From Alphaproteobacteria bacterium (lineage in GTDB: Bacteria > Pseudomonadota > Alphaproteobacteria > VGDZ01), in assembly GCA_016869515.1 (NCBI GenBank), contig VGDZ01000012.1, positions 1 through 59,498 on the forward strand: 59,498 nt of DNA, written 5' to 3'. Position numbers and translations under genes: made by a program. Shown here piece by piece: positions 1-8,633 of the stretch. Position 1 is the first letter of the stretch. Each line of letters begins with the position of its first letter. Under the pieces are notes generated by a model, which did no database searches, was not told where the DNA came from, and saw only the letters and a list, made by a program, of their open reading frames with translations.

Positions 1-118
1 GCATGACCTCGCGGCCCGCCGCCCGCGCCGCCAACGCGTCGAAATGAATCTTCCACGACCGCGCGCCGCTGCTGCCCAGCCGCGCGGTCAAGGCCGAATA
101 GCGCGGCGAGGACGTCAT
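1..118 (-). CDS. Pyridoxal-phosphate aminotransferase, N-terminal fragment (cut by window edge)
   Basis: Only the first 39 residues are in the window. They read MTSSPRYSALTARLGSSGA and continue with KIHFDALAARAAG. This matches the usual opening of class I/II fold-type I aminotransferases (SLT.R....GS..W.IH..A...AAG..V). The ATG at 118-116 overlaps the TGA of the upstream NicX-like gene (117-115) in an ATGA arrangement, so the two are probably translationally coupled. The PLP lysine and substrate residues lie outside the window, so the specificity cannot be read. Confidence 0.7.
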   Translation of the reverse strand, partial: MTSSPRYSALTARLGSSGARSWKIHFDALAARAAGREVM

Positions 119-1158
119 GCGATCGGACACAGCGCGCCGCGCTCGATCATCGCCTGCCCGTCCAGCGTCACGCTGTGCCCGCGCAAGGGCAGATCGAAAT
201 GCCCCAGCGTGTAGCGCTTGGCGAATTCGTTGGCGCCGGTCGAATAGAGGAAATTGCCGGCGAAGCAGCGCTGCTCGACGCCGTTGAAGTCGCCCTTGTC
301 GTAAAGCGCGACCGCGTCCCAGCGCGCCCGCGGATTGAGCCCCCAGCCGACATGCGAGGTGGCATAGGCCTCGCGGTCGCCCCAGGCGGCGAAATAGCTG
401 CGCATCAGTTCGGCGTCGTGGCCCTCGCCCTCGACCGCGACGACGTAGTCGTTCTCGATCCTAAGCGCGATCGGGCGTTCGATCGCGCGCTTGAACGTGA
501 GGTTGAGATCGCCCGGCGCCATCGCCAGCTTGCCGTTGACCGTGCCCGCGCGCGGAAACGCCACCACCACGCCGCTCGGCCAATGGTCGAGCTGGCCCGG
601 GCGTTCGACCGCGCCCCAGCCGCCGCCGACCGCGGCCCGGCGCAGATCGATGCGCAGATCGCTGCCGGCCTCGGAGACGACGCGCATTTCGCTCGCCGCC
701 TTGATCCGGCGTACCGCGTCCTCGAAGCCGGGCTTGAGCGCGGGATCGGGTCCGAGGCGTTCGAGGATTTCGGGATGCTCGTTGGAGACGTAAAGCACGC
801 GGCTGCCGGATTTGAGAATCCGCGGCAGTTCCTTGGCGTGCATCAGCCCCTCGACGGTCAGGTCGACCACCATGGTGCCCTCGCACAGCGCCTTCAGCAC
901 CGGCTCGGACCCGCCGATGGCGACCGAGGCGCCGGTCGAGCGGATCGGAATGTCGACGGTCTGCGGCGGCGTCGGCAAGACCAGATGGAACGGCCGCGCC
1001 CTCAGCCGCAGCAAGGCGAGTTCGGACAGGTGCACATTGACCTGTCGCGACAGCGTCTCGGACAGGATCGCCACCGCATCGCCCGGCCGGACGTGACTGA
1101 GTTCGAAGGCGCGGGCGAATGCGTCGATCCACTTGCCTTCGATGCGTTCGCTCAACAT
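115..1158 (-). CDS. NicX-like 2,5-dihydroxypyridine 5,6-dioxygenase family protein
   Basis: The protein has 347 residues, close to the roughly 350 of NicX. NicX is the mononuclear-iron dioxygenase that opens 2,5-dihydroxypyridine in aerobic nicotinate breakdown and has a fold related to M29 aminopeptidases. Family blocks are visible: DHWPSG in mid-protein, SHVGWGLNPRARW, and NFLYSTG followed by GHFDLPL. The expected iron ligands are present as His269 and the His320-x-Asp322 pair. The ATG at 1158 is preferred over upstream in-frame codons because family members begin near MLSERIEGKW and GGAAGG lies just upstream. The gene diverges from the Rieske gene and overlaps the following aminotransferase gene. 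The other nic ring-fragment enzymes (NicD, NicF) are not in the window, so the substrate could be another hydroxylated ring. Confidence 0.72.
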   Translation of the reverse strand: MLSERIEGKWIDAFARAFELSHVRPGDAVAILSETLSRQVNVHLSELALLRLRARPFHLVLPTPPQTVDIPIRSTGASVAIGGSEPVLKALCEGTMVVDLTVEGLMHAKELPRILKSGSRVLYVSNEHPEILERLGPDPALKPGFEDAVRRIKAASEMRVVSEAGSDLRIDLRRAAVGGGWGAVERPGQLDHWPSGVVVAFPRAGTVNGKLAMAPGDLNLTFKRAIERPIALRIENDYVVAVEGEGHDAELMRSYFAAWGDREAYATSHVGWGLNPRARWDAVALYDKGDFNGVEQRCFAGNFLYSTGANEFAKRYTLGHFDLPLRGHSVTLDGQAMIERGALCPIA

Positions 1159-1280
1159 GCCTTCCGGCCTCCGTCGTCGGCGAAACATAGCCGCCAAGCG
1201 GCAAGCTGTCGCGCCCCGCTATCCTTGCCTCGCCCGCCCCCGCTGTCTAGCATTGCGGCCCTGTTGGGGAGGGGTCGGGC
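1159..1280. promoter_or_regulatory. Divergent promoter region between NicX-like and Rieske genes
   Basis: This 122-bp gap must hold the promoters of two divergent catabolic operons. No clear -35/-10 pair or strong palindrome could be identified by eye. A GGGGAGGGG ribosome-binding site precedes the ATG at 1281. Confidence 0.4.
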
Positions 1281-2603
1281 ATGACGTCCCGCGAGCAGAA
1301 CGAGACAGTCACCCGCACGGGCCCGGGCACGCCCGGCGGCGCCCTTCTGCGGCGCTATTGGCAGCCGGTGGCGCTGAGCGACGAGTTGGACGGGCCGCGG
1401 CCGCTGCGGCCGGTGCGGGTGCTGGGCGAGGATCTGGTGCTGTTCCGCGACGAACAGGGCCGGCTGGGCCTGGTGCAGCGCGCCTGCCCGCATCGCCGCG
1501 CCGATCTGGCCTTTGGCCGGCTGGAAGACGGCGGCCTGCGCTGCCCGTTCCATGGCTGGCTGTTCGACGCCGCCGGCAAATGCCGCGAGACCCCGGCCGA
1601 GCCCGAGGGCAGCCGGCTGTGCGAACGCGTGCGCATGACGGCCTATCCCGCGGTCGAGAGGCGCGGCATCGTCTGGGGCTATCTGGGCGCGGACGAGGCG
1701 CCGGCCTTTCCCGATTTCGATTGCTTCGTCGCCCCCGAAAGCCATGTCTTCGCCTTCAAGGGGCTAATCGACTGCAACTGGTTGCAGGCGCTGGAGGTCG
1801 GCATCGATCCGGCGCACGCCTCCTACTTGCATCGCTTTTTCGAGGACGAGGACCCGGCCGGCGTCTATGGCCGGCAGTTCCGGGCCAACTCGGCCGATTC
1901 CGAGATTCCGATGACGCGGCTGCTGCGCGAGCACGGCAGGCCCGCGATCCGGGTCGAGAACACCGAGTTCGGCCTCAGGCTTTACGCCCAGCGCCAGCTC
2001 GATGCCCGCCGCAGTCATCTGCGCGTCACCAATCTGGTCTTCCCTCAGGCCTTCGTCATCCCGATGAGCCCGGAGATGACCATCACTCAATGGCATGTGC
2101 CGGTCGACGACACATCCAACTACTGGTACGCGCTGTTCACCAGCTTCACCAAGCCGGTCGACAAGCCGGCGATGCGCGCCCAGCGGCTGGAGTTGTACGA
2201 ATTGCCCGACTACCGCCCGCGCAAGCACCGCGGCAACGACTGGGGCTACGACGCGGAGGAACAGGCCAAGCGCACCTATACCGGCATGGGCTTCGACATC
2301 AACGTCCATGACCAGTGGGCGGTCGAGTCCCAGGGCGCCATCCACGACCGCAGCCAGGAGCAGCTTGGCACCAGCGACAAGGCCATCGGCCTCGCCCGCC
2401 AGCTGCTGCTGCGCATGATCGCCGCCAACGCCGCCGGCGAGCGACCCTTGATGGTGCTGGACGCGGCGGCGGCGGCGCGGCTGCAAGGGCCGGCCACGGT
2501 CGACGGCATCGCCCCCAATGACGGGCTCGAGGCCTATTGGCGCGAGTTCGACCGCAAGCGGCGGCAGGCGGCGCCTTGGCATTCGGCGGCGGCGGCGGAG
2601 TGA
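1281..2603 (+). CDS. Rieske non-heme iron oxygenase, phthalate 4,5-dioxygenase-like large subunit
   Basis: This 440-residue aromatic ring hydroxylating oxygenase has a Rieske [2Fe-2S] domain near residues 25-130, with ligands Cys69, His71, Cys88 and His91 (CPHR and CPFHGW). The catalytic domain carries the mononuclear iron motif around His179 and His184 (DPAHASYLH). The opening ENET/TRTGPGTPGG/RRYWQPVALS resembles the phthalate 4,5-dioxygenase and vanillate demethylase branch. A reductase partner is needed, but no ferredoxin-reductase gene is adjacent. The gene leads an operon whose later genes cleave protocatechuate, so the likely product is protocatechuate or a precursor. The substrate is inferred, not shown. 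Confidence 0.85.
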   Translation: MTSREQNETVTRTGPGTPGGALLRRYWQPVALSDELDGPRPLRPVRVLGEDLVLFRDEQGRLGLVQRACPHRRADLAFGRLEDGGLRCPFHGWLFDAAGKCRETPAEPEGSRLCERVRMTAYPAVERRGIVWGYLGADEAPAFPDFDCFVAPESHVFAFKGLIDCNWLQALEVGIDPAHASYLHRFFEDEDPAGVYGRQFRANSADSEIPMTRLLREHGRPAIRVENTEFGLRLYAQRQLDARRSHLRVTNLVFPQAFVIPMSPEMTITQWHVPVDDTSNYWYALFTSFTKPVDKPAMRAQRLELYELPDYRPRKHRGNDWGYDAEEQAKRTYTGMGFDINVHDQWAVESQGAIHDRSQEQLGTSDKAIGLARQLLLRMIAANAAGERPLMVLDAAAAARLQGPATVDGIAPNDGLEAYWREFDRKRRQAAPWHSAAAAE

Positions 2604-2613
2604 CAAGCGGCCG

Positions 2614-4050
2614 ATGAGTTTCGTCGAGCGCCATGGGCTGTGGTCGGCCGAGGATTCGCGCCGCGCCGCCGAGATCGAGAAGCGCATCAAGGCCGAGCGC
2701 ATCGAGACCGTGCGGCTGTCCTTCGCCGACCAGCACGGCATCCTGCGCGGCAAGACCGTGGTCGCGGCCGATCTGCCGCGCGCGTTGCGCGAGGGCGTCG
2801 GCATCGTCACCACGCTGTTCCTCAAGGACAGCTCGCACCGCACGGTCTACAACGTCTGGCAGGCTGGCGGCGGCCTCGGCCGGCCGGAATGGCAAAGCGC
2901 GGCCGATGCGCTGCTGATTCCCGATCCTGCGACCTTCCGCGTCCTGCCCTGGGCGCCGGGCACCGGCTGGCTGCTGTGCCAGCCCTTTTTCCATTCCGGC
3001 GCGCCGATGCCGTTCGACACCCGCAGGCTCTATCGCCGCGCGCTCGACCGGCTGGCCGAGGCCGGGTTCGACTACACCGCCGGGCTGGAGGTCGAGTTCC
3101 ACATCTTCCGCCTGCTCGATCCCAAGCTGGCGCCGCACAATGCCGGCCAGCCGGGCGATCCGCCCGAGATCGGGCTGCTGACCCAGGGCTATCAATACCT
3201 GACCGAGCAGCGCTACGACCAGCTCGAGCCGGCGCTCGAAATCCTGCGGCGCGACCTGGCGCGGCTCGACCTGCCCTTGCGCTCGCTCGAATGCGAATAC
3301 GGACCCAGCCAGGCCGAGCTGACCTTCTTCGCCCGCGACGGGCTGGCGCCGGCCGACGACATGGTGCTGCTGCGCGGCGCCGCCAAGCAGATCGCCCGCC
3401 GTCACGGCTATCACGTCAGCTTCATGTGCCGGCCGCGGATTCCCAATGTGATGTCGAGCGGCTGGCATCTGCACCAGTCATTGAAGCACCGCAAGACCGG
3501 CGCCAACGCCTTCATCCCCGACGACGCGGCCGTGCCGCTGTCCGAGACCGGGATGCGCTTCATGGCCGGCGTGCTGGCGCATGCCCGCGGCGCCACCGCG
3601 CTGTCGACCCCGACCGTCAACGGCTACAAGCGCTATCGGCCCTATTCGCTGGCGCCCGACCGCGTCGCCTGGGGGCGCGATTCGCGCGGCGCGCTGGTAC
3701 GGGTGCTGGCGGCGCCGGGCGATCCCGGCTCGCGGATCGAGAATCGCGGCGGCGAGCCCGCGGCCAACCCCTATCTCTACATGGCATCGCAAGTGCTGGC
3801 CGGACTCGACGGACTCGTGCGCAAGCTCGATCCCGGACCCTCGGCCGACGCTCCCTACGATGTCGATGCGCCGCGGCTGCCGAGTGATCTTGGCCAGGCG
3901 TTGGCGGCGCTACGGGACGATTTCTGCCTGGTCGAAGGCCTCGGTGCCGAGTTCGTCGACTATTATGCCCGCCTCAAGCGCGCCGAGATCGCGCGCTACG
4001 AGGCCGAGGTCAGCGAGTGGGAACAGCGCGAATATTTCGATTTGTTCTGA
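2614..4050 (+). CDS. Glutamine-synthetase-family amide ligase (gamma-glutamyl-amine synthetase type)
   Basis: The 478-residue protein has the GS catalytic barrel. Metal and glutamate motifs are visible as LEVEFHIF, ECEYGPSQAELTF, SGWHLHQS, NGYKRYRPYS and RIENRGGEPAANPYLY. The ammonium-site loop of true GlnA is not evident, and the usual NR pair after the NGYKR block reads DSR. This suggests a ligase that joins glutamate to an organic amine, as AtdA1 does with aniline (gamma-glutamylanilide synthase) or IpuC with isopropylamine. The ATG at 2614 lies 10 nt after the Rieske stop and gives the usual family N-terminus; an upstream in-frame start would run into the Rieske gene. Its place between an oxygenase and the pca genes suggests amine activation before ring attack. 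Confidence 0.75.
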   Translation: MSFVERHGLWSAEDSRRAAEIEKRIKAERIETVRLSFADQHGILRGKTVVAADLPRALREGVGIVTTLFLKDSSHRTVYNVWQAGGGLGRPEWQSAADALLIPDPATFRVLPWAPGTGWLLCQPFFHSGAPMPFDTRRLYRRALDRLAEAGFDYTAGLEVEFHIFRLLDPKLAPHNAGQPGDPPEIGLLTQGYQYLTEQRYDQLEPALEILRRDLARLDLPLRSLECEYGPSQAELTFFARDGLAPADDMVLLRGAAKQIARRHGYHVSFMCRPRIPNVMSSGWHLHQSLKHRKTGANAFIPDDAAVPLSETGMRFMAGVLAHARGATALSTPTVNGYKRYRPYSLAPDRVAWGRDSRGALVRVLAAPGDPGSRIENRGGEPAANPYLYMASQVLAGLDGLVRKLDPGPSADAPYDVDAPRLPSDLGQALAALRDDFCLVEGLGAEFVDYYARLKRAEIARYEAEVSEWEQREYFDLF

Positions 4051-4062
4051 GGGAGAACGAGC

Positions 4063-4761
4063 ATGCGAGGCGACATCTATCCGCGCGGGGCGCTGGGCGA
4101 CGATCCGCCGATCCTGCACCCAGGCTACAAAAGCACGTTGGAGCGCGCGCCCAGCCGCCCGCCGGTGCCGATCCCGCAGACGCTGTCGGAACTGACCGGG
4201 CCGATCTTCGGCCACGACCGCTGCCGGCCCGAGGATACCGACCTGACGCGCCAGCACGCCGGCGCCCCCCAGGGCGAGCGCATCATCGTCGCCGGCAAGC
4301 TGCTGGACGAGGCCGGGCGCCCGGTCGCCGGCCAGCTGGTCGAGATGTGGCAATGCAACGCCGCCGGGCGCTATCGCCATCCGGTCGACCAGCACGACGC
4401 GCCGCTCGATCCCAACTTTACCGGCGTCGGCCGCGCCGTCACCGATGCCGAAGGCAATTGGCGATTCACCACCGTCAAGCCCGGCGCCTATCCCTGGCGC
4501 AACCATCCCAACGCCTGGCGGCCGGCGCATCTGCACTTCTCGCTGTTCGGCCCCAGCTTCATGTCGCGGCTGGTGACGCAGATGTTCTTTCCGGGCGATC
4601 CGCTGCTGGCGCTCGATCCGATCTTCCACGGCGTGCCCGAGCACGCGCGCGACCGGCTGGTGGCGGCGTTCGATCTCGACGTCACCCAGCCGGAATGGGC
4701 GCTGGGCTATCGCTGGGACATCGTCCTGCGCGGGGCCAAGGAAACCCCGAAGGGAATCTGA
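4063..4761 (+). CDS. pcaH: Protocatechuate 3,4-dioxygenase beta subunit
   Basis: This 232-residue intradiol dioxygenase subunit carries the iron. The four Fe(III) ligands are present as Tyr104 (GRYRHP), Tyr143 (GAYPW), His156 and His158 (RPAHLHF). With PcaG it cleaves protocatechuate between the two hydroxyl carbons to 3-carboxy-cis,cis-muconate in the cytoplasm. The gene starts 12 nt after the GS-like gene and ends 2 nt before pcaG, so all are in one operon. Confidence 0.95.
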   Translation: MRGDIYPRGALGDDPPILHPGYKSTLERAPSRPPVPIPQTLSELTGPIFGHDRCRPEDTDLTRQHAGAPQGERIIVAGKLLDEAGRPVAGQLVEMWQCNAAGRYRHPVDQHDAPLDPNFTGVGRAVTDAEGNWRFTTVKPGAYPWRNHPNAWRPAHLHFSLFGPSFMSRLVTQMFFPGDPLLALDPIFHGVPEHARDRLVAAFDLDVTQPEWALGYRWDIVLRGAKETPKGI

Positions 4762-4763
4762 CC

Positions 4764-5333
4764 ATGGCCAACGTCACCCCCTCGCAGACCGTCGGGCCCT
4801 ATCTGCATATCGGCCTGGAATGGAAGGACGCCCACATCGTCGCCGGAGATTCGATCCCGGGCCGCATCCGGATCGAAGGCCAGGTCGCCGACTTCAAGGG
4901 CCAGGCCACGCCCGACTGCATGGTCGAAATCTGGCAGGCCAACGCCGCCGGGCGCTACGACCATCCCGCCGACCGGCGCGACGACAAGAAGCTGACCCCG
5001 GGCTTCAAAGGCTTCGGTCGCTGCTCGACCGACGCCCAGGGCATGTTCCGCTTCGTCACCGTCAAGCCGGGCGCGGTGCCGGGGCCGGGCAACGCGCTGC
5101 AAGCGCCGCATATCGCGCTGGGCATTTTCGGCCGCGGCCTGTTGAAGCGGCTCTACAGCCGGCTTTATTTCCCCGACGAACCGCTCAACGACGCCGATCC
5201 GGTGCTGAACCTGGTCGATCCCGCCCGCCGCGGCACGCTGATCGCGCGCAAGGTGGCGGGCGGCGATCTGCCGACCTACCGCCTCGACATCCGTCTGCAA
5301 GGCGGTGCCGAGACGGTGTTCTTCGAGGCCTGA
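4764..5333 (+). CDS. pcaG: Protocatechuate 3,4-dioxygenase alpha subunit
   Basis: This 189-residue intradiol dioxygenase paralogue opens with TPSQTVGPYLHIGL, typical of alpha subunits. The first Tyr context is kept (GRYDHP), but the second tyrosine and the HxH pair are not (GAVPGPGN, PHIALGIF). This is expected because alpha subunits do not bind iron. It forms the structural alpha-beta unit with PcaH, whose stop lies 2 nt upstream. Confidence 0.93.
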   Translation: MANVTPSQTVGPYLHIGLEWKDAHIVAGDSIPGRIRIEGQVADFKGQATPDCMVEIWQANAAGRYDHPADRRDDKKLTPGFKGFGRCSTDAQGMFRFVTVKPGAVPGPGNALQAPHIALGIFGRGLLKRLYSRLYFPDEPLNDADPVLNLVDPARRGTLIARKVAGGDLPTYRLDIRLQGGAETVFFEA

Positions 5334-5341
5334 GCGCGGCC

Positions 5342-6670
5342 GTGCTCGATCCGCAATTCCTCGTTCCGGCGACGGCGGCGATCCTGTCGCCGGCGGGGCG
5401 GGTCGCGCGCATGCTGCGCTTCGAGGCGGCGCTGGCCGAGGCCCAGGCCGAGACCGGACTGATACCCGAACGCGCGGCGCGCGCCATCGCCGCCGCCGCG
5501 GCCGAAGGCATAGACACGGCGGCGGTGCTGGAAGCGGCGGGGGCCGCTGGCAATCCGGCGATTCCCCTGGTCAAGGCGCTGGGCGCGAAATTGCCGCCCG
5601 AGGCCGCGCCCTTTCTGCACTATGCCGCCACCAGCCAGGACGTCATCGACAGCGCGGTCATGTTGCAGCTTGCGGACTGCTGGGCGGCGATGCGGATCGA
5701 TCTCGACGCGCTGGCGGCGGCGCTAGTCGATCTGGTGCAGGGTCATCGCCGCACCGTGATGGCCGGACGCACGCTCGGCCAGCAGGCCATGCCGATCACC
5801 TTCGGCCACAAGGCGGCGATGTGGCTGGATGCGGTGCTGCGGGCGCGCACCCGCCTGCGGACCATGCCGGCGGAATGCCTGATGGTCCAATATGGCGGCG
5901 CGGTCGGGACTCAGGCCGGACTCGATCCGCGCGCCGAGGCCATAGTCGCCGCACTGGCACGCCGGCTGGGGCTGGGCGTGCCTTCGGTCCCCTGGCATGG
6001 CGCGCGCGACCGGCTGGTCGACGCCGCCTCGCGTTTTGCGCTGCTGATCGGCACGCTGGGCAAGATCGCGGCCGACATCGCGCTTCTGATGCAGACCGAG
6101 ATCGGCGAAGCGCAAGAGGCCGAGGCCGGCGGCTCATCGGCCATGCCGCACAAGCGCAATCCGGTGCGGCCGCTGATCGCTCTGGCGGCATCCAAGGCCG
6201 CGCCCGGGCTGATGGCGACGCTTTACGGCGCCATGGCGCAGGAACACGAACGCGGCCTCGGCGGCTGGCACGCCGAATGGACCGCGCTGCCGGCGCTGGT
6301 CGGCATGGCGCATGGCGCGCTGGCCGGCATGGCCAAGACCGCGCGCAGCCTGCGGGTCGATCCCGACGCCATGGCGCGCAATCTGGCGGCGACGCGCGGC
6401 CTGCTGTCGGCCGAGGCGCTGGCCCAGGCGCTGGCGCCGGCCTTGGGCAAGCTGGCGGCGCATGCCCATGTCGAGGCGCTGTGCCGGCGCGCCGTGACCG
6501 AAAGCCGCGATCTCAAATCGCTGGCGGCGGCCGATCCGCTCGCCGCCAAGCACTTGGCGCCGGCGGCATTGGAGGCGGCATTCGATCCGGCGCAAAGGCT
6601 GGGCCGGAGCGAAGCCATGATCGACCGCGTGTTGGCGGAAGCGAAAAGGACCCGCGACCATGACGGCTGA
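5342..6670 (+). CDS. pcaB: 3-Carboxy-cis,cis-muconate cycloisomerase
   Basis: This 442-residue member of the fumarase/aspartase superfamily carries the signature SSAMPHKRNP near residue 270 and the TSQDVIDSA block. It converts 3-carboxy-cis,cis-muconate to 4-carboxymuconolactone. The GTG at 5342 is chosen because it starts just after the pcaG stop (8-nt gap) and gives the family N-terminus VLDPQFLVPATAAILS; longer starts in this frame run through pcaG. The 3' end overlaps the next gene by 11 nt, which suggests translational coupling. Confidence 0.92.
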   Translation: MLDPQFLVPATAAILSPAGRVARMLRFEAALAEAQAETGLIPERAARAIAAAAAEGIDTAAVLEAAGAAGNPAIPLVKALGAKLPPEAAPFLHYAATSQDVIDSAVMLQLADCWAAMRIDLDALAAALVDLVQGHRRTVMAGRTLGQQAMPITFGHKAAMWLDAVLRARTRLRTMPAECLMVQYGGAVGTQAGLDPRAEAIVAALARRLGLGVPSVPWHGARDRLVDAASRFALLIGTLGKIAADIALLMQTEIGEAQEAEAGGSSAMPHKRNPVRPLIALAASKAAPGLMATLYGAMAQEHERGLGGWHAEWTALPALVGMAHGALAGMAKTARSLRVDPDAMARNLAATRGLLSAEALAQALAPALGKLAAHAHVEALCRRAVTESRDLKSLAAADPLAAKHLAPAALEAAFDPAQRLGRSEAMIDRVLAEAKRTRDHDG

Positions 6671-7829
6671 ACAAAAGCGCGTCGGCGATCTCAATGTCCG
6701 CATCGAGGGCAAGCCGGGCGCGCCCTGGCTGATGTTCTCGAACTCGCTCGGCACCGATCTGCATCTGTGGGACGAGCAGGCGGCGGCGCTGGCCGATCGC
6801 TATCGCATCCTGCGCTACGACACCCGCGGCCATGGCGGCTCGGCGGCCACGCCCGGGCCCTACACCATCGACCAGTTGGGACACGATGCGCTCGCGGTGC
6901 TGGATGCGCTCGGTATCGCCGCGACCGCATTCTGCGGCCTGTCCTTGGGCGGGCTGACCGGACAGTGGCTGGCGATCAACGCGCCTGGTCGTCTAAGCCG
7001 CGCCGTGCTGGCCAACACCGCCTCGGTCTTTCCTCCGCCCGAGACTTGGCGCCAGCGCATCGAGGCCGTGACCAAGGGCGGCATGGCGGCCATCGTCGAT
7101 GCCGTGATGGAGCGCTGGTTCACCGCCGGCTATCGCAAGGCCGAACCGGCGCGCGTCGAACGCATCCGCAAGATGATCCTGGCGATCGATCCCAAAGGCT
7201 ATGTCGGGTGCAGCGGAGCCTTGATGCAGGCCGATGTCCGCGCCGGACTTTCCGGCATCCGGATTCCGGTGCTGACCATCGCCGGACGCCACGACCCCGC
7301 CACCACCCAGGCCGCGACCCAGGCCATTTCCAGCGCCATCGTCGGCGCCAACACGCTGGTGCTGGAGGCGGCGCATCTGTCCAATGTCGAACGCGCGGAG
7401 GAGTTCACCCGCGCGCTGGCGGCCTTCCTTGAACTCGGCGACGGGGCCGAGCGCGGGCGCTACGATTCCGGCATGAAGGTGCGGCGCGCGGTGCTGGGCG
7501 ATCCCTGGGTCGATCGCGCCCAGGCGCGGCGCAACCCCTTCAACGCCGAGTTCCAGGACCTGATCACGCGCTATGCCTGGGGCGAGATCTGGACCCGCCC
7601 CGGCCTGCCGCGCCATACCCGCTCGCTGCTGGTCATCGCCATGACTCTGGCCCTGGGCAAATGGGAGGAGTTCCGTCTGCACACCCGCGCCGCCTTCAAC
7701 AACGGCGTGACCAAGGAGGAAATCAAGGAAGTGCTGCTGCAGGCCGCGGTCTATTGCGGCGTGCCGGCGGCCAACACCGCCGTCGCCGAGGCCGAAAAGG
7801 TCTTCGCCGAGATGGAGCCGAAGGCCTGA
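6660..7829 (+). CDS. pcaL: 3-Oxoadipate enol-lactonase / 4-carboxymuconolactone decarboxylase fusion
   Basis: This 389-residue fusion has two parts. Residues 1 to about 255 are an alpha/beta-hydrolase with nucleophile Ser95 (GLSLGG), an acid in GRHDP and His in AAHLSN: the enol-lactonase PcaD. Residues from about 262 to the end are a carboxymuconolactone decarboxylase PcaC, with the CMD motif HTRAAFNNGVTKEEIKE. The two consecutive steps convert 4-carboxymuconolactone to 3-oxoadipate. The PcaL fusion is known in other bacteria. The thiolase and CoA-transferase that finish the pathway are not in the window. Confidence 0.93.
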   Translation: MTAEQKRVGDLNVRIEGKPGAPWLMFSNSLGTDLHLWDEQAAALADRYRILRYDTRGHGGSAATPGPYTIDQLGHDALAVLDALGIAATAFCGLSLGGLTGQWLAINAPGRLSRAVLANTASVFPPPETWRQRIEAVTKGGMAAIVDAVMERWFTAGYRKAEPARVERIRKMILAIDPKGYVGCSGALMQADVRAGLSGIRIPVLTIAGRHDPATTQAATQAISSAIVGANTLVLEAAHLSNVERAEEFTRALAAFLELGDGAERGRYDSGMKVRRAVLGDPWVDRAQARRNPFNAEFQDLITRYAWGEIWTRPGLPRHTRSLLVIAMTLALGKWEEFRLHTRAAFNNGVTKEEIKEVLLQAAVYCGVPAANTAVAEAEKVFAEMEPKA

Positions 7830-7830
7830 T

Positions 7831-8622
7831 TCAGCGCTTGGCCTGCGGCGCGTTGCGGGCGCCGACGCCGCCGTCGATGTCCAGCACCACGCCGTTGACG
7901 TAGGCCGCGCGCGCCGAGGCCAGGAAGGCGACGACATCGGCCACTTCCTCGGGCTCGGCCGGGCGGCCGAGCGGCAGGTATTCGGTCAGCTCGCGCCAGC
8001 GCTTGCGATCGCCCAGGATCTTTTGGGCGCGGGCCTCCATCAGCGTGATCAGGCGTTCGGTGGTGACCAGGCCGGGATTGACGCCCACCACCCGCACGCC
8101 CTTGTCGATCGCCTCGCCACCCAGCGCGCGGGTGAAGGCATTGAGCGCGGCGTTGCCGGCCGAGCCGGCGATGTAGCCGCCGTCCGGCCGCACGCCGGCC
8201 AGGCCGATGACGTTGACGATGACGCCGCGGCCGCGCGCCGCCATGCCCGCCAGCACGACGCGGCTGAGATCGATATAGCCGAACACCTTGAGGTCCCAGG
8301 CCGCCCGCCAGCGGTCCTCGTCGATGTCGCCGAGCGAGCCGGCCGGGATCGCACCGGCATTGTTGACCAGGAGGTCGATCGGCCCGACCGCGTCAGCCAG
8401 CTTGCGCGGCGCGCCGCGCTTGGACAGATCGAGCGGATGGATCGTCACCTTGGCGCCGCGGCGCTGCTCCAGCGCGCCCTTGGCCGCCTGCAACTGCGCC
8501 TCGGTGCGCGCGCAGAGATGCAGCTCGCAGCCCTCGGCCGCCAGCGCCTCGGCCACGGCGCGGCCGATGCCCTTGCTGGCGCCTGTCACCAGCGCGGTCT
8601 TGCCCTTGAGTTCCAGATCCAC
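7831..8622 (-). CDS. SDR-family protein with atypical active site
   Basis: This 263-residue protein has a Rossmann fold with the cofactor motif TGASKGIG (residues 13-20) and NNAG (87-90). The catalytic Tyr150 is kept. The position four residues later, normally Lys, is Ser154, and the usual Ser in the NISS block is Gly140 (VNVIGLAG). The block YIAGSAGNAALNAFTRALGG recurs in a distinct SDR subgroup. Catalysis must differ from classical SDRs, or the role may not be redox. It converges on pcaL with a 1-nt gap. Its start is 11 nt from the stop of the ABC gene upstream on the same strand, so it may belong to the importer operon. Confidence 0.75.
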   Translation of the reverse strand: MDLELKGKTALVTGASKGIGRAVAEALAAEGCELHLCARTEAQLQAAKGALEQRRGAKVTIHPLDLSKRGAPRKLADAVGPIDLLVNNAGAIPAGSLGDIDEDRWRAAWDLKVFGYIDLSRVVLAGMAARGRGVIVNVIGLAGVRPDGGYIAGSAGNAALNAFTRALGGEAIDKGVRVVGVNPGLVTTERLITLMEARAQKILGDRKRWRELTEYLPLGRPAEPEEVADVVAFLASARAAYVNGVVLDIDGGVGARNAPQAKR

Positions 8623-8633
8623 GTTCGAATCCC

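Noticed and set aside
4820-5341. Upstream in-frame extension of pcaB
   Set aside because: It runs through pcaG in another frame and adds low-complexity sequence. The GTG at 5342 gives the normal family N-terminus.
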